Shown here: piece after piece, positions 23,387 through 35,684 of the stretch
Position numbering within the stretch: position 1 is the stretch's first letter
Layout: the number at the start of each line of letters is the position of its first letter
From: Distichodus sexfasciatus
Taxonomy: Eukaryota > Chordata > Actinopteri > Characiformes > Distichodontidae
NCBI GenBank assembly: GCA_032718565.1
Contig: JAVGVS010000241.1
Location: 203,501 to 267,500 of the forward strand
Length of the DNA: 64,000 nt
Reading direction: 5' to 3'
Program-made: the position numbers and the translations under genes
Notes under the pieces: model-generated
What the model was told of the DNA's origin: nothing
Databases searched by the model: none
The model's input: the letters and a program-made list of their open reading frames with translations, nothing else

Positions 23387-24051
23387 TAGATGCACCGATC
23401 CGATATGTGGAAAGTATATTGGTCCGATAATGACTCAAATACCTGGGTTGGGTACCGGAGGCATTGGGCTGATCTGTGCAGACGATCTGTTCAGTTACAT
23501 TGTAGGTTTTTCTATGTTTGTGTGTGCGCACAGGCACAATTGGTTCTCCATGAGAAGTGTTACTGCAGTAAAGCTGGTTTATTGTTTGACATTCGTGCAA
23601 ATTCCTACATTGATATGACAATGAGCAGAACAAGCGATGCAACACACTACAACCCCAAAAACAAATCACACCATTATACTGTTTAATTTCCTTAACAACA
23701 CCAGCTCTCACTCACAATCTCTGTGTTCCTGATGGTTTTAGCGCCATCAGGGACTGTCACTAAATTAAACAACTGTGTTTAAAGAAATAATTTTTGAGGT
23801 GGTTCTTTAATAATGAATAATTTAGCATATACATATGGGTGTGTAATTATTATGTTGTTTTAGTTAGGAAAACTGCATTCAAATAAAGTATTTCCTTAAG
23901 CATAACAGAATAATCTCTGCTCCTCACAGAGAAATACACAACTAAGTCATTAAAAACTGGTATCACATCGGTATTTAGGATCGGCCAGTACCCAGAGCCC
24001 AAGTATCGGCATCGTTGCCGGAGCTGAAGAGGTTGGATCTGTGCATCGCTA
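23387..24051 (+). mobile_element. hAT family B, simple form
   Basis: 'tagatgcaccgatccgatat' at the left and 'gtgcatcgcta' at the right. The interior lacks the C segment seen in the composite copies. No clear 8-bp duplication. Confidence 0.65.
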
Positions 24052-24218
24052 GTGTTTACACAGAGGAGACTGCTCTTAACAGCTCACTGAACTTTGTTTG
24101 GACACTGAAAATATGTAACTAGTGATGATTATTGAGAGTGAACACGCAATAAACATGGCTTGGTGTGGAAGTACACAGCTAAAGCATGACCTGTTTCTCT
24201 ACCTCTTTTTCTGCTCAG

Positions 24219-24389
24219 GTGATCGAGTGTAACCTTCGTGCCTCACGCTCGTTCCCGTTCGTCTCTAAAACCATCGGGGTGGACTTCATTAGCGTAGCCA
24301 CCAGAGTGATGGTGGGAGAGCCTGTGAATGAGGCCCGGCTGCCCACCCTGGAGAATCCCATCATACCAGTACACTACGTTGGCATCAAG
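24219..24389 (+). CDS. cps1: cps1 window exon 5 (end of ATP-grasp 2)
   Basis: This is the longest coding exon here, with 57 residues from VIECNLRASRSFPFVSKTIG to VHYVGIK. It matches human residues about 1253-1309. The E and N of the ECNLRASRS motif are the Mg-ATP ligands of the second ATP-grasp site (CarB 'EVNPRASR'). The rest is the helical segment that links the synthetase core to the regulatory domain. The acceptor is 'tttctgctcag' and the donor 'gtacaa'; both ends are phase 0. A GT microsatellite starts about 20 bases into the next intron. Confidence 0.96.
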
Positions 24390-24410
24390 GTACAAGCAGA
24401 TGTTTCTGTG

Positions 24411-24432
24411 TGCGTGTGTGTGTGTGTGTGTG
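24411..24432 (+). repeat. GT dinucleotide run beside exon 5
   Basis: (gt)n starting about 22 bases after the exon 5 donor. Confidence 0.85.
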
Positions 24433-24465
24433 TCTTGCAAAAATCATCTATCTTATAAAGAATTT

Positions 24466-24545
24466 GTTGCCGACTCGGGGCTCGAACCCAGGACCTTGAT
24501 GCTGTGAAGCGGCAGCGCTAAACACTGCGCCACCGTGCAGCCCTA
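24466..24545 (-). mobile_element. S3 SINE head, reverse
   Basis: Reverse of the tRNA-like head: 'ctcgaacccaggacctt' and 'actgcgccaccgtgcagccc'. It looks tRNA-like but is not a tRNA gene. Confidence 0.75.
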
Positions 24546-24744
24546 TTGATCCATTTAAAATTACTTGCACAGTGTTAAGTTAACCACTGTGTGCTTTCAT
24601 AACTATGTACATCACAAAAAATCTTAAATCTTGACCCAGCAGCAGCTACATTGTTCATTAAGACTAATATCAGTTTAAACTCGTACCTAGGTCTAACCCT
24701 TATCTAATCGTTAGAAACACAAACAGCAGCTGAAGACCTCAGAG

Positions 24745-25146
24745 ACATCATCTTATATCTGCAGATATCGATACCGGTAAATGAGGAAGGCAGAGTCGAG
24801 CGCGAGTGCAGGCAGAGTTCAGCGTCTAAAGACAATAGATTTTGCTCACCAAAGTTCCACGGCACGCAATTAGGCACAAAATGAACGAAAAATGTAGTTC
24901 TCTCCCAAAATGAGTCCAAATTGGCTAAAAATGGCCAAAACTGACAATATTTCATTTTCAATTAATCTGAATATTTTATAATGTTAGAGAGTAAAAAAGT
25001 AATATACAAAAATAAAAACAGACCGTTTATTAAACGGTTTATTAAAAAATGCCGGAAATGAAGTAATTTTCTTTAAATTCGATTAATAATCGAAAAATTC
25101 ATCGGAAGATTAATCGATTAACAAAAAATGTGTTAGTTGCAGCCCG
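24745..25146. mobile_element. F/C chimaeric hAT fragment
   Basis: The left part ('gataccggtaaatgaggaag', 'gttccac') is F-like. The right part ('ccaaattggct', 'ttagttgcagccc') is C-like with a C terminus. Confidence 0.5.
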
Positions 25147-25939
25147 AAAGATCACTAGTTCCACTAGATGCTTAGTGTGTTAGTGGCCAGTGTTTTCTTT
25201 TGGAATAGTTTTGCACAAAGATAACCTGCAGCAAACTTTAAAGTCGTCCAAAAAAGAGAGCCCAAGTGTAAGACTTTGCTCTCTCAAGTGAGTGCTTTAT
25301 TTTAGCGCATCTGTTGCGTTCGGTGGTCCGGTCTAGAAGCTTTAAGCAAGACAGATTGTGCTGTTTTTCCTTTTTGCAAATCTAATCTTGCCTAGTGCCA
25401 CAAAGTCCTAATATTTTCATCTGTCTCAGAGACATCCTGACATCTGCGGGCCAAGAAGTATCGCGGTTATTAGCTCCACAAAGGATTAATATAATTAATG
25501 TTAAACTGAGGTTGATACCTCAACCTTTAATTGAAGATTTGTACTCTCCAGACAGGTCCGGCGGTCTCCGAGCATTTAATTCGTCTTTAAGTGGCACGGG
25601 CAGTGGGGGGGTAATTGCCGTACACACGTCTCCAGCTAGGTGTTAAATTACCAGGAGTGTTGGAGACATCGGCTTGTATCAGTGACGGCGGAGGCAGAGC
25701 TCGGAATGGGAGTCTAGGACACTTGCTACTTGAGCAATGTCTCTCCACTCCCAAAGTAATTTCCTATATAATTACCAAAGAGTCGAAGCACAATGGCTGT
25801 GATGAGGAGGCAATCGCGCGGGGATAATCCGCGTCTCCTGCCACTCTCCGAGTTTCGCATACCCACTTGGACTGCTGAGGGGAATATTAAACACAGACGG
25901 GCAAATCGCGGAGGCCTGCGGAGAGGAGGAGGTTCAGAC

Positions 25940-26473
25940 GCTTGTCTGTCTGCTTGTGTATCATTCTGTCTATCCATTCATCCAAATTAGCGAAATTTGC
26001 ATCTATCTATCCATCCATCCATCCGATCAGTGCTGTTTGTCTTTCTCTATCCATCCAGCCATCCGTCCATCTAATCAATGCTGTTTGTCTTTCTCTATTT
26101 ATCTGTCCATCCATCCGAACAGTGCTGTTTGTCTTTCTCTATTTATCTATCTATCCATCCATCCATCTGAACAGTGCTGTTTGCCTTTCTCTATCCATCC
26201 ATCCATCCATCCGATCAGTGCTGTTTGTATTTATCTATCCATCCATCTGATCAATGCTGTTCGTCTTTCTCTATCTATCCATCCGTACATCCATTTGATC
26301 AATGCTGTTTGTCTATATCTATCTATCCATCCATCCATCCAGCCGATCAGTGCTGTTTGTCTTTTTCTGTCTATCCATCCATCCATCCATCCATCCAATC
26401 AGTGCTGTTTGTCTTTCTCTGTCTGTCCATCTGTCCATCCATCCATCCATCTGATCAGTGCTGTTTGTCTTTC

Positions 26474-26558
<85 letters not shown>

Positions 26559-26700
26559 ACTCTCACTTAAGCAAATCTCACTTACTGTCTGTTACATGGA
26601 TCTATCTACTGTCTATCTGTCCATTGATTCATCCATCCATCCAAATTAGTGGAATTTACATGTATCTATCTATCTACTGTCTTTCCATCCATCGATTTAT
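25940..26700 (+). repeat. ATCC/ATCT minisatellite with 'gatcagtgctgtttgtc' core
   Basis: About ten units of 35-65 bases combine 'gatcagtgctgtttgtcttt' (or close variants) with (atcc)n, ending in a long (atct)n run at 26477-26560. Open frames through it are low-complexity artefacts. Confidence 0.9.
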
Positions 26701-26835
26701 ATCGATTAATCGAGATGTTACTCTTAGTTTGCAACCACCCACTGAACTTTGTTTCAACACTGGAAATGTTTAACGAGCTGTTCACCCCTTTTATTCCCTC
26801 TAAAAACAACTAGGGATCATGTACAGCATTAAGCA

Positions 26836-26992
26836 CAGATGTGTCCAGTTCTGATCCTGGAGGTTTTCCATCATTCTTGAGTTCAGAACACTGACACTGG
26901 TCTCGGGTAGAAGCTCACTAAAACTGACTCACCAGGTATGATGGAAGTCCTTCAGGTTACCGGCCCTCCAGGACTGGAACTGGATACCCCTG
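26836..26992. mobile_element. Mini-hAT family Q, 157 bp
   Basis: 'cagatgtgtccagttctgat' pairs with 'gactggaactggatacccctg'. Flanks attaagca and atttagca agree at 7 of 8. Confidence 0.8.
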
Positions 26993-26999
26993 ATTTAGC

Positions 27000-27125
27000 A
27001 GAAGCTCTTATCACAGGTCCTTCCAACACCCTTAACCTCAAGTTGCTCCAGGAAGCGTGTCCCTGTAACTAGGAAATCTGGGATAGGATCATCTGTTTAA
27101 TGACAGAATTGTAAATATTAAGATT
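27000..27125 (+). mobile_element. S1 SINE 3' fragment
   Basis: 'cacccttaacctcaagttgc' and a degenerate tail. Confidence 0.55.
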
Positions 27126-28457
27126 CAGGCCACCACGTCATGGTAACGCTGCTGAACAGCTTTTTAAAAAAAGTCAGAATTATCCTGTGGCGCATCAACT
27201 TTGTCTTCCTATAGCTGTCTTCTTATAGCCCTCTCTTTTGCAGAGATTCCACAAACTACACTTCAGTTTTTATTTGCACTGAAATCAAAGCCCAGTTTCC
27301 CAGCGTTCCAGAGTACATAGATGCTGACAGAGCCATCATATGCAGCCATGCGGTGCCTGCATAATGCATGTAGTACACTTACTTAGACAGACAGCATGCT
27401 ACAAAACATATGTTCCTGCCACGGTGGGTTTATTTGGTTGTAAACATGCTGGAATGTATGAATACATTACACTTCTACCATACCACACAGGCATAACCGA
27501 TACTCGGTTTGCCTTTTCCCTTCGTTTTTCTGTTTCTCTGCATGCGGATACATCTTAGTGCGTATGACTGTGTGTGTGTGTAGACACTGCCAGTAACAGA
27601 ACTCCACGCAGCTTCAGAGCTCCGGTGCCTGGAGAGAGCCGTGTTCTGTGTATTCCTGTGCTTGCTCTATTCTCTCCAGCGTTGGGAAGAAAAAGCTTGC
27701 GAATGTGGATTTTCTCTGCCTAACAAGTCCCCAATGTGTAATTTTCCCCTGCTTTTCTAAACTGCACAACAAATGCTGGTAAGTTATGACTCAGAACAGA
27801 ATGTCTGGCTTGGAGAATGCACAACGTGGCTGCACACAGAGCCTGTGTAAGGTCGCAGAGAGGGTGAGTTTTTGTGCGGCATAAGGTGCGCGTTATCGCC
27901 GCCCCTCACGCCGGTGAGGAAGTATTATTCTTTCCACGGAAAATATCCGCCAGTAGTTTTTTTTCCTCCTTTAACAATGTATGCGATGACCCAGAGGGAC
28001 ACACAAGACAAGGTTTCCATGACAACTGTTGTCATTTCACGGAAGCTCCTTGCGCTGCGATAACAGAACGAACGGCGAGAGCTTCCACAAAACACGATGG
28101 GTTTCCACCAGAAGCTGAAAAAAGTGTTTTTTCTCTGACTAGATTCTAATCACTAGTTTTGAATAACTGTTACTTATATGCAGGAGAAGACAGATTTTTC
28201 TTTGGATCTTTGACAATTGGGAAGTTTTTCCTGCTCAGTTTGGACGACTTCTGACTTTCTTGACCAATGACCAATGCAAAACTTTTATTTCCTATTTTAA
28301 CTGTTCATAAGTAGTAGTAGTAGTAGTTAAAACAAGATGAGGTTGCAGATGCTCCCTCAGCTGTAGCCTTCTTTCCGACCTTTGGTGGTTAATCTAAAAA
28401 TACATTACTATATTTCAGTGCAAACTGTGTGTATCTTAACAATTATGACATTTATCA

Positions 28458-28806
28458 GGGGGCGGCACGGTGGCGCAGTGGTTAGCGCTGCTGCCTCACA
28501 GCACGAAGGTCCTGGGTTCGAACGCCGGGGACGGCCGTAGGGCCTTGCTGTGTGGAGTTGCTCTCCCTGTGTTTGCGTGTGTTCCGGGTGCTCCGGTTTC
28601 CTCCCACAGTCCAAAGGCATGCAATATACGTTAATTGGTGACTCTAAATTGGCCTCCATAAGGTGTGAATGTGTGTGTGATTGTGTGTGCCCTGTTGGCG
28701 CCTGCCCAGCGTTGTTCCCCGCCTGCGCCCACAAGCTCCTGGGATAGACTCCGGTTTCCCCGCAATCCCAGTTGGGATTAAACGGTTCAGATAATGACTG
28801 ACTGAC
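28458..28806 (+). mobile_element. S3 SINE, full length
   Basis: 'gggcggcacggtggcgcagt' head, B box 'gggttcgaacgcc', 'cctcccacagtccaaagg', and a 'cagttgggattaaacgg' tail. Confidence 0.85.
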
Positions 28807-28975
28807 ATTTATCAGATGCACTTTTCCAGAGTGACACCTGGATTTCCTAATTACAGAGACGGTCTCCCTGGAGCGACATGGTAACCCCATAGTGGTATCC
28901 CTGGATTTAGGACAGAGGCATTCTTTTACCTTTAACTTCCTAAGTCGTAAGTTTCCTAACACTAGACCACCACAC
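28807..28975 (-). mobile_element. S1 SINE, reverse
   Basis: Reverse S1 body, 'tttatcagatgcacttttcc' and 'ctaattacagagacggt'. Confidence 0.55.
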
Positions 28976-29061
28976 TTATCTGTGGAGCTTGTAGAGCAGC
29001 TATAGTTAGTCCTAATGGAAAACGTAGAAATCTGTTACATTTATTTAAAACGAATAATTAC

Positions 29062-29302
29062 AGGGGCAGTTGATAACGAAACAGTTAGGGCCTTCATGTT
29101 GTGATCGGAAGGTCGCCGGTTCAAATCCCAGGACCGGTCTCACTGAGGTACTCATGAGCTGTCCCCGAGCAGTGATGCCTATGTTAGCTGCCCACTGCTC
29201 CTTCACGGACGGGTCCAATGCAGAGGTCACATTTCATTGTGGAATCATTGTGTGCTGTGCTGTGGTGTGTTCACAATGACAAATAATCACTCTCTCACTT
29301 TC
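29062..29302 (+). mobile_element. S2 SINE, full length
   Basis: 'ggcagttgataacgaaacag', 'gaaggtcgccggttcaaatc' and 'ctgctccttcacggacggg'; ends near 'tcacaatgacaaataatcac'. Confidence 0.8.
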
Positions 29303-29304
29303 AC

Positions 29305-29634
29305 AGTCACAGGTGCGACTAGTTAGCATTGTCACCTCTTAGCAAGAAGGTGCTGGATTTGATCCCTGATCCCGGGATTCTGCGTGGAATTTGCATGCTT
29401 TCCGCGTGTTCGTGTGGGTGTTATCCTCTCACAGTCCAAAAGCATGTGCCCTAGGTTGATTGGTGACTCTAGATTGCCCTAGATTTGTTGTGAATGTGAG
29501 TGTGTGTGTCCTGTGGTGTGTTGGTGCCCGTCCAGAGTTTGTCTCCGCCTCGCACCCACTGTCCTGAGATAGGCACCGGTCCCGGCAACCTCGATAGGAA
29601 TTAAGCAGTTCAGATAATGAATTAATGAATGAAT
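29305..29634 (+). mobile_element. S3 SINE, diverged
   Basis: 'gtcacctcttagcaagaagg', 'cacagtccaaaagcatg' and an (aatg)n tail. Confidence 0.7.
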
Positions 29635-30169
29635 TAATAATTACAGGTAATGACCAGTTCAGGCCTCAAGAAACTTCTGATCGAAATTTGGGGTCTCTAG
29701 TGCCTACCAGATCACCTCAGAGTCAGCCAACGAAATCATCAAGGACCTTCATTTCCTAATTACAGAGACTCCGTAAAGCAACTTCGGGTTAAGGGTCATG
29801 CTCTGGGGTGTTAATGGCGATAGTGCTGGAGGGAGGATACAGCAGAACTCCAAAACACAGCCTCTTTGTTTGCTGACGAATGTCTAGCTCCCTGTTGGGG
29901 GGGGTGTGATGCTAAAACGAGTGATGCTACTAACTTAGCATATCAGTAGTGAAGCTACTTTTAAAACAATGTCGCTAAAAGTAAGTTGTTTCACAGTATA
30001 AAAGATCCTTTTAAATGTAAAAAAATGTAAAAAGTGATGTAGTGTGATTATAAGCATGGCTGTATTGTAGTGTTATTTTTCTCTTTTTACAAAGACAGTG
30101 TTTTTGATTAGTGTTGAATTTGCAGAAGTAGCATATGCTATGCTGCCATGCCTGCATGACGCTTACTCA

Positions 30170-30539
30170 TAGGGCTGGGTATCGTTGCTGATTTCCTGAA
30201 TCGATTCGATTCCGATTCACAAGGTCATGATCCGATTCAATTCTCGATTCGATATCGGTTTATTTGGAGATTTCTTTGCGTCAATACTAGTTTTTCTTGG
30301 TTATAAAATAACTTGTTTTAAAACTGAAGTGGTGCCAAAAATCGGCCTTTAGGCCAGACGGTGATGTGAGCGGAGCAGCTTCAACCATGGCTCTATTTGG
30401 TTTCGGTTCCACCGGTCTCACGTTTTTATAGCTCTCCTTGCGCGGTCGCGAGAAGTAGTGCATAGCCACAGGAAAAGATCGATCCGCGAATTTTTGAATC
30501 GATATTGATCGGTGAATCGTTTTTTTGAACCCAGCCCTA
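30170..30539. mobile_element. Mini-hAT family R
   Basis: TIR 'tagggctgggtatcg' / 'ttgaacccagcccta'. Flanks cttactca (30162-30169) and cgtattca (30540-30547) agree at 6 of 8. Confidence 0.75.
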
Positions 30540-30668
30540 CGTATTCACAGCTTGCTCTTGCTAACTGTGAGATGTGGTTCAGGATGGAGACCACCATGTA
30601 GATGGAAGCTAGAATCAGTGGCTGAAATAGCGTCAGTGTTTGCTCAAGCTTGTAGTGTTATTACCTAC

Positions 30669-30995
30669 AAGAGGTCGACCGATATTGGTTTTTGAGGGCC
30701 GATATCGATACAGATTATTGCTAACCGATATTTGGAATCGATATGCAAAAAAAAGGAAACTGTCAAAATTTTGTGTAAGGGACAACAAGGCTTCAGCGTT
30801 GATTGGCTACTACTCATGTGCCATGTAGCCAATCAGAGACTGTTGTGGGCGGAACACCATGTCGAGAGCAAACGGCACAAAGAAAAGATAACCCACAGTA
30901 GTGCCTTGTAATTACTTAATATCGGTGATGGTCAAAATTAAACACTGACACGATAACCGACAAAATATCGGCCCCCAATGATCGGCCCACGCTTG
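30669..30995. mobile_element. Mini-hAT family T, copy 1
   Basis: Left end 'gaggtcgaccgatattgg'; the right end is diverged. Flanks ttacctac and ctaactac agree at 6 of 8. Same family as 48993-49416. Confidence 0.7.
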
Positions 30996-32278
30996 CTAAC
31001 TACAATATTAAATCCCTGGCTTGGCTGTAACTGCTTAAATAACTTGTAATTTGAAAAGATACTGTTTAAAAGTAGCTTCCCTAACACGGTTCCTGCCACT
31101 GTGCCTTCAGAACCACTCTAGAGGTGTGTGTATCCTGCAAAACATCAGGGAGGAAGGTCAGTACGTAGAGAAAAAAACAACTCAATTGACTATAAATACT
31201 TAACACTGACTGTTTCAGTTTTGGAAAACCACCCCGTAGTGTTGAGTATTTATCAGTCCTCCTCCACCGTAACGCATTGCGGTGCCGAGGATCCTGCCGC
31301 TTCCTTCCCGCCGCCTGTAATGGCAGACGTCCTTATGAACCTCCTCCCCAAGTCGAGTGTGATTACTCCCACACCGCTGTGTTTATAACACCAGCTGTGG
31401 CCCTCCTCGCATTGGCATGCGTGAGCGAGCCTGCCGTATCCGGAGCTCATTAGACCGTTCCGAGGTTGAATTTTCCCCCCCAGCGGCCCGGGCCGTCGTC
31501 CTCGCGCCGAGATGGAGGCTGCGGGGGCAGACGTTACGGACGGCGTCCTCACACCTCCTGACCGCCAGTAGGTAACGAGAGCTGACTGGCACTAATCGGA
31601 GCGATAAAGACAAGCCCTTTGCAGGGCAGACGGCCCCGGCCCGCCACTCCAAGGCCTCTCCAGCACAGTTCAGCTGAAGTACGGCCCTGTTTATCCTGGA
31701 AAAAAAGAAGAAAGAAATAGACGGCTTGCCGCGCGCTTCTCTCCTGTTGCACCGTGTATCACCTGTCATCAGCGCTGAATATCAAACGGCCAGATAAGCA
31801 TCTCCTTCATTTTCCGCTCCTTGGTTTTAATGTACACGCGTTTTATCTCGACTTCTGCAGCTTTGGTTTAAATATCTATCTGGAAAATGTGGTTCCTGTC
31901 ACAGTGGGGTGTTCCTGGCGGCATAAAGGACAAACGAGGAGGTATTGTGATGCTAAAAAAAAAAGAAGAAGGAATTATCTGCGGAGTGCGGTTTGGAGTT
32001 TCGGTGTGCAGCATGTTCGTATTTTCCACCTGTAGGTGGCAGTGACACTACAGATATGCTGTGCTTGATTGGAACGCTTGATTTTGCACGTTGGAGGTTT
32101 TTGGTTTCAATCTTTTTGTTATATTATTATCTTGATATTTCTGCCTAAAACGATTTGGAATCTAAATGAAATATTGCACCGGTGCATTCAGTTGTTCTCT
32201 TTGTCTTTATACCTCTCATGCTCTCTCTCCTTCTCTTTTTTGCTCACTAACTCCCTCCCTCTCCCTGTTTCCACTCAG

Positions 32279-32353
32279 GCTCCGATGTTTTCCTGGCCCC
32301 GTCTGAGAGATGCCGACCCTGTCCTGCGCTGTGAGATGGCCTCCACTGGAGAG
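32279..32353 (+). CDS. cps1: cps1 window exon 6 (linker to regulatory domain)
   Basis: Twenty-five residues, APMFSWPRLRDADPVLRCEM then ASTGE, match human residues about 1310-1334. FSW.RL...DP.L..EM.STGE is the conserved linker that packs between the second synthetase domain and the MGS-like domain in all large CPS proteins. The acceptor 'ttccactcag' follows a strong pyrimidine tract. The donor 'gtctgg' is weak at +3 and +4. Both ends are phase 0. An upstream CT-rich stretch and a longer CT-rich tract downstream flank the exon. Confidence 0.95.
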
Positions 32354-32589
32354 GTCTGGAGACGCTTTCCTCCTAATCGGCTTTCTCTTATCTAGAATCT
32401 GTTTAGTGCCCGGTGGGCCGTGGTGAGCCGCCGCAGCACTGCGGAGTCGTGCCGTGGAGCGCAGGGTAATGGGCCGTGCTCATGGTTTCATCAGCGCTCC
32501 CCAGGGACAGACGGCTTTAATTCCCAGCACCTACAGTCCGTCCACAGCAGGAGACGCAAAGCAGCACTAACCGCAATTATCCACATCAC

Positions 32590-33200
32590 GTCCTCTCAAG
32601 TTCCGTCATATCTCTTTCTCTCTCAAGTCCTTTCTTCTCCTCTGTGTTTCTCTCATGTCTTCTCTTCTCCACTCTCCCTCTCCTCTGGTGTCCTCTTCAA
32701 TCTTATTCCCTCTTTTTCCCTCTTTTATCTTCTGTTTTACACTCATTTCATCTTCTCTCGGTTCATTTCCCCAATTCATTTATCTTAACTCCTCTCCAGT
32801 CCTCCAGTCATCTCCCTCTCTTTTTTTCACCTCGCCAGTCATGTCTCCTGTCGTCTTTCTCCATCTCTCTTCTCAACTCTTCTGTAACCTCCATTCTATT
32901 TTTCTTTCTGCTCTTCTATCGCTCTTTCCATTTCCTGCTCTCTTTGTCGTTCTGTCCGTTCATTTTCCCTATATCTCCAACTCTTCTCTTTTCCTGTGTT
33001 TTCTTTTTCCGTTTTTCCTCTTTCCTGTCCAGTCTCAGTCTCCACTTTTTTCTTTTTACATCCTGTCATCTTTTGTCTTTGTCGTCCTTCTCCATTCTTT
33101 TCTTCTCCTCCATCTCCTTTCCTCTCCTCTACTCCCTCTCCTTTCCGTCTTCATAACTATTCTTTCCTCTCTCTCCGTCCATCTCTCTTTTTTTATCTAC
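32590..33200 (+). repeat. Pyrimidine-rich tract after exon 6
   Basis: About 600 bases rich in ctt/tct words on the + strand; open frames across it are compositional. Confidence 0.8.
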
Positions 33201-33446
33201 CTGAAGATCACTATACCTGGTCTCCTTGGCAACCACAAAACCATAAGAAACAGCCCGGAGAACGAACACGCAGGAGATTCTGCTTCACTACAGCTCACCA
33301 TCAGCGCTTGATTAGTAATAGTGAATCATGAGATTATAATTCTTCTAACAAAATGATGTGCAAATCTCTCAGTGAATGTGTTACGACTCTTATTATTAAT
33401 ATAGAATTGTTAGTAACCGACGTTGTGATTACACTATGCTTTAGTA

Positions 33447-34839
33447 CAGGAGTCTTCAACCTTTTTAAGTCGCTTGCATGGATTAAAGTTTTTCCGTCAG
33501 CTGAGTGCACTAAAGGTTAATAATGAGACTGAGGCAGATCTGAGTGAAAAAAAAGGGTTAGGGTTAAACAAGCTTCGACAGACAAAGTTCTGGAAAGGCT
33601 GTCTATCTTTGATTTAATTACGATTTAATTATTCTTCATAAAAATAAAAATAAACATTATGGTTTCGGCAGTTCGCTTAAACATTGACGGCTGCGGAGTA
33701 GCCTACAGGCTGCAAGCTATTTCCCGACGCTTGTTTAAGATGCCAAACCTCATAGTAAGGAGACAGTAATTCCCTCAGTCTCAAGAGCTTTTAATGTCCC
33801 AAAACAAAGACGAGATCTGCAAATGGGTGAATGGCACGGGCTTCTTGTTGCCTGGCATGTCCAATAATAATAATAATAATAATAGGCTAGTAGTAGTATA
33901 TTTTACATTTTCAAAAATAGAACGTATTCATGATTGGAAGTCGGTGGTGTGTCATGAAGTGTCTCATTCGCTAATAGTAGCTAAAAAAGGTCGGAAAACA
34001 GTGGAGAAAACCCATTGCTTAAATAGATAAAGAAGCCAAAACTCCAAAGCTCAAGATTCAGGACAGTGGCTCCGGTGTTGCAAGTGCTGCGAGAGCTTAT
34101 GCTCCATTAAAAATAAATAAATAACAGCGGTTTTGGAGTCCGTTTTCTTGCTGTTAACAGAGGAATGGCAATGGGAAGCTGCTCTAAATTTCCTGTATTT
34201 TGGGCTGGGATCTTGGGAAAAATCCCTTATTTTCAATGTTGGAAATTGACACTTGGATGGCCTAAGTGCATGCCTAAAGTAGATTGGAGCGTCACTCTTT
34301 ATATGCAACAGTCTGCAGTATTCAGCCTGCTTTAAAATGAGTTTAGGCTATTTGTAAACGTAGGCTATATAAATAGTCCAAAAAGCCAGATTTTACTGAC
34401 GCATGGCCGAGGTGGTATGGGCCCGCGACACGGAGCAAAAAAAAAATTCAGTCAGATGATTGTTTTGCTTTAATCCATGCGCTTGACTGAGAGAGACACT
34501 GAGCACGGTCCTCCCACCCACTCCACCACCACCTGCACCGTTTAGACCTGACATTCTTGCCTCACCATGACTTCTGGAACCTGGTGTTCACACATACACA
34601 AGTCTGCCTACACTCCCCTACATACATGCCAGTAGAATTATACATTATAAACAGCAGGACTGCTTTATAAAAATCACCTGCTATTATTTTTACAACTGAC
34701 ATTTTTCTTTCTAACAGTGAGCCACAATACATCAAAAAATGGTTGTTTCAACATTCTACTTATGTGTTTGTAGTATCAGATTTTCAGGCTTCAGCTGAAA
34801 TATTTTGCTGGACCCCCTGCAGTGCCTCTTTGGACAATG
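33447..34839. mobile_element. hAT-like element I
   Basis: The left end 'caggagtcttcaaccttttt' is a common fish hAT terminus. Flanked by ctttagta at 33439-33446 and 34840-34847. The right terminal repeat is weak. Confidence 0.55.
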
Positions 34840-34847
34840 CTTTAGTA

Positions 34848-35684
34848 CAGTGGTCCCCAAATGGCGACCTGCGGGACAGATCCGGCCCGAGCGAGCGATA
34901 TATCTGGCCCCTCACATCACATTGGCAACAAATGTAAACAGACATGTGCGCTCCATATCAACCCACTCCATATCAGTGGGCTGACGTCTCCACTAGTCAT
35001 TAAGAGTGAGTAAAATCATAGCGATAACAGTTGTAGTAACAGACTTTGAGCTTACCAGGCATTATATTCATTCCTCTGTATGTGAAATTATTTTGGAGTA
35101 GTTCCGCGCACAGGAACTGAAGTAATAGCGTAAAAAAGCATGAACAATATAATTGACGATGTAATAACACGTGTTAGTGCTCGCAACTCTCTTATGGAAC
35201 ACCATCATGCACAAAAACGTAGTTCTCTTCCAGAAAGGCCAAAAGCAGCGCATTTTCCTTTCATTCATTCATTCATTCATTCATTATCCAAACCGCTTAA
35301 TCCCAAATGGGGCCGCGGGGGACCAGAGCCTATCCTACAAGGCGGGGACCAACCTGAGTAATAAAATAAAAACTCTGCAAGCCAATAAAATAGATACTGA
35401 TCTTACTATTTCTAGTAGTTATGTCTACAGTTAAAGCTAAAACAAATAATACATAAATATCAGTTGTTAATAATAGTAATCTAAAATAATTTATCAATAA
35501 CTGTTCACATTTATTTGTCATTTATTCTGCTGTTATCTATAATACAGTGCCGAAGGCAATAGAGGGCAGGTCAAATAGCTCAGGTAGAAGAAAGAAAAGG
35601 CAGATGTGACGTGGATTGGTTGGCCCCCAGCCTGACTCGCTTTACATAATTTGACCCCCAGAGAAAGATAATTGGGGACCACTG
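34848..35684. mobile_element. hAT element J, perfect 8-bp TSD
   Basis: TIR 'cagtggtccccaaatggc' / 'aattggggaccactg', flanked by ctttagta at 34840-34847 and 35685-35692. The interior contains C-like and S3-like pieces. Confidence 0.85.
35256..35350 (-). mobile_element. S3 SINE tail inside J, reverse
   Basis: (attc)n then 'aaaccgcttaatccc' and 'gcctatcctacaaggcgggg', the inverse of the S3 3' end. Confidence 0.6.

Larger units (their letters stand above)
20932..24218 (+). other. cps1: cps1 intron, 3.3 kb
   Basis: The intron holds an S2 copy (21474-21612) and three abutting DNA transposons E, D and B (21768-24051). The stretch 20932-21473 shows nothing recognisable. The acceptor is preceded by a good pyrimidine tract. 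Confidence 0.85.
24390..32278 (+). other. cps1: cps1 intron, 7.9 kb
   Basis: The longest complete intron. It holds a GT run, an S3 fragment, an F/C chimaeric fragment (24745-25146), the minisatellite (25940-26700), hAT Q, a SINE cluster (28458-29634), and hATs R and T (30170-30995). The stretches 25147-25930, 27130-28450 and 31004-32278 look unique; 31240-32040 is relatively GC-rich, but I see no coding signal there. Confidence 0.85.

Noticed and set aside
24466..24545. Possible tRNA gene (reverse strand)
   Set aside because: It is the tRNA-like head of S3, found repeatedly with the same downstream body.
25940..26560. CRISPR-like regular repeats
   Set aside because: Spacers are themselves simple repeats and the genome is a vertebrate's.
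25956..26773. Overlapping frames of about 200 residues (IHPS repeats)
   Set aside because: They are translations of the tetranucleotide minisatellite in two frames.
28408..28962. 184-residue minus-strand frame
   Set aside because: It runs through the S3 and S1 SINEs antisense.
32644..33331. Frames of up to 218 residues after exon 6
   Set aside because: Pyrimidine-rich composition only; they lie in the intron and show no homology.
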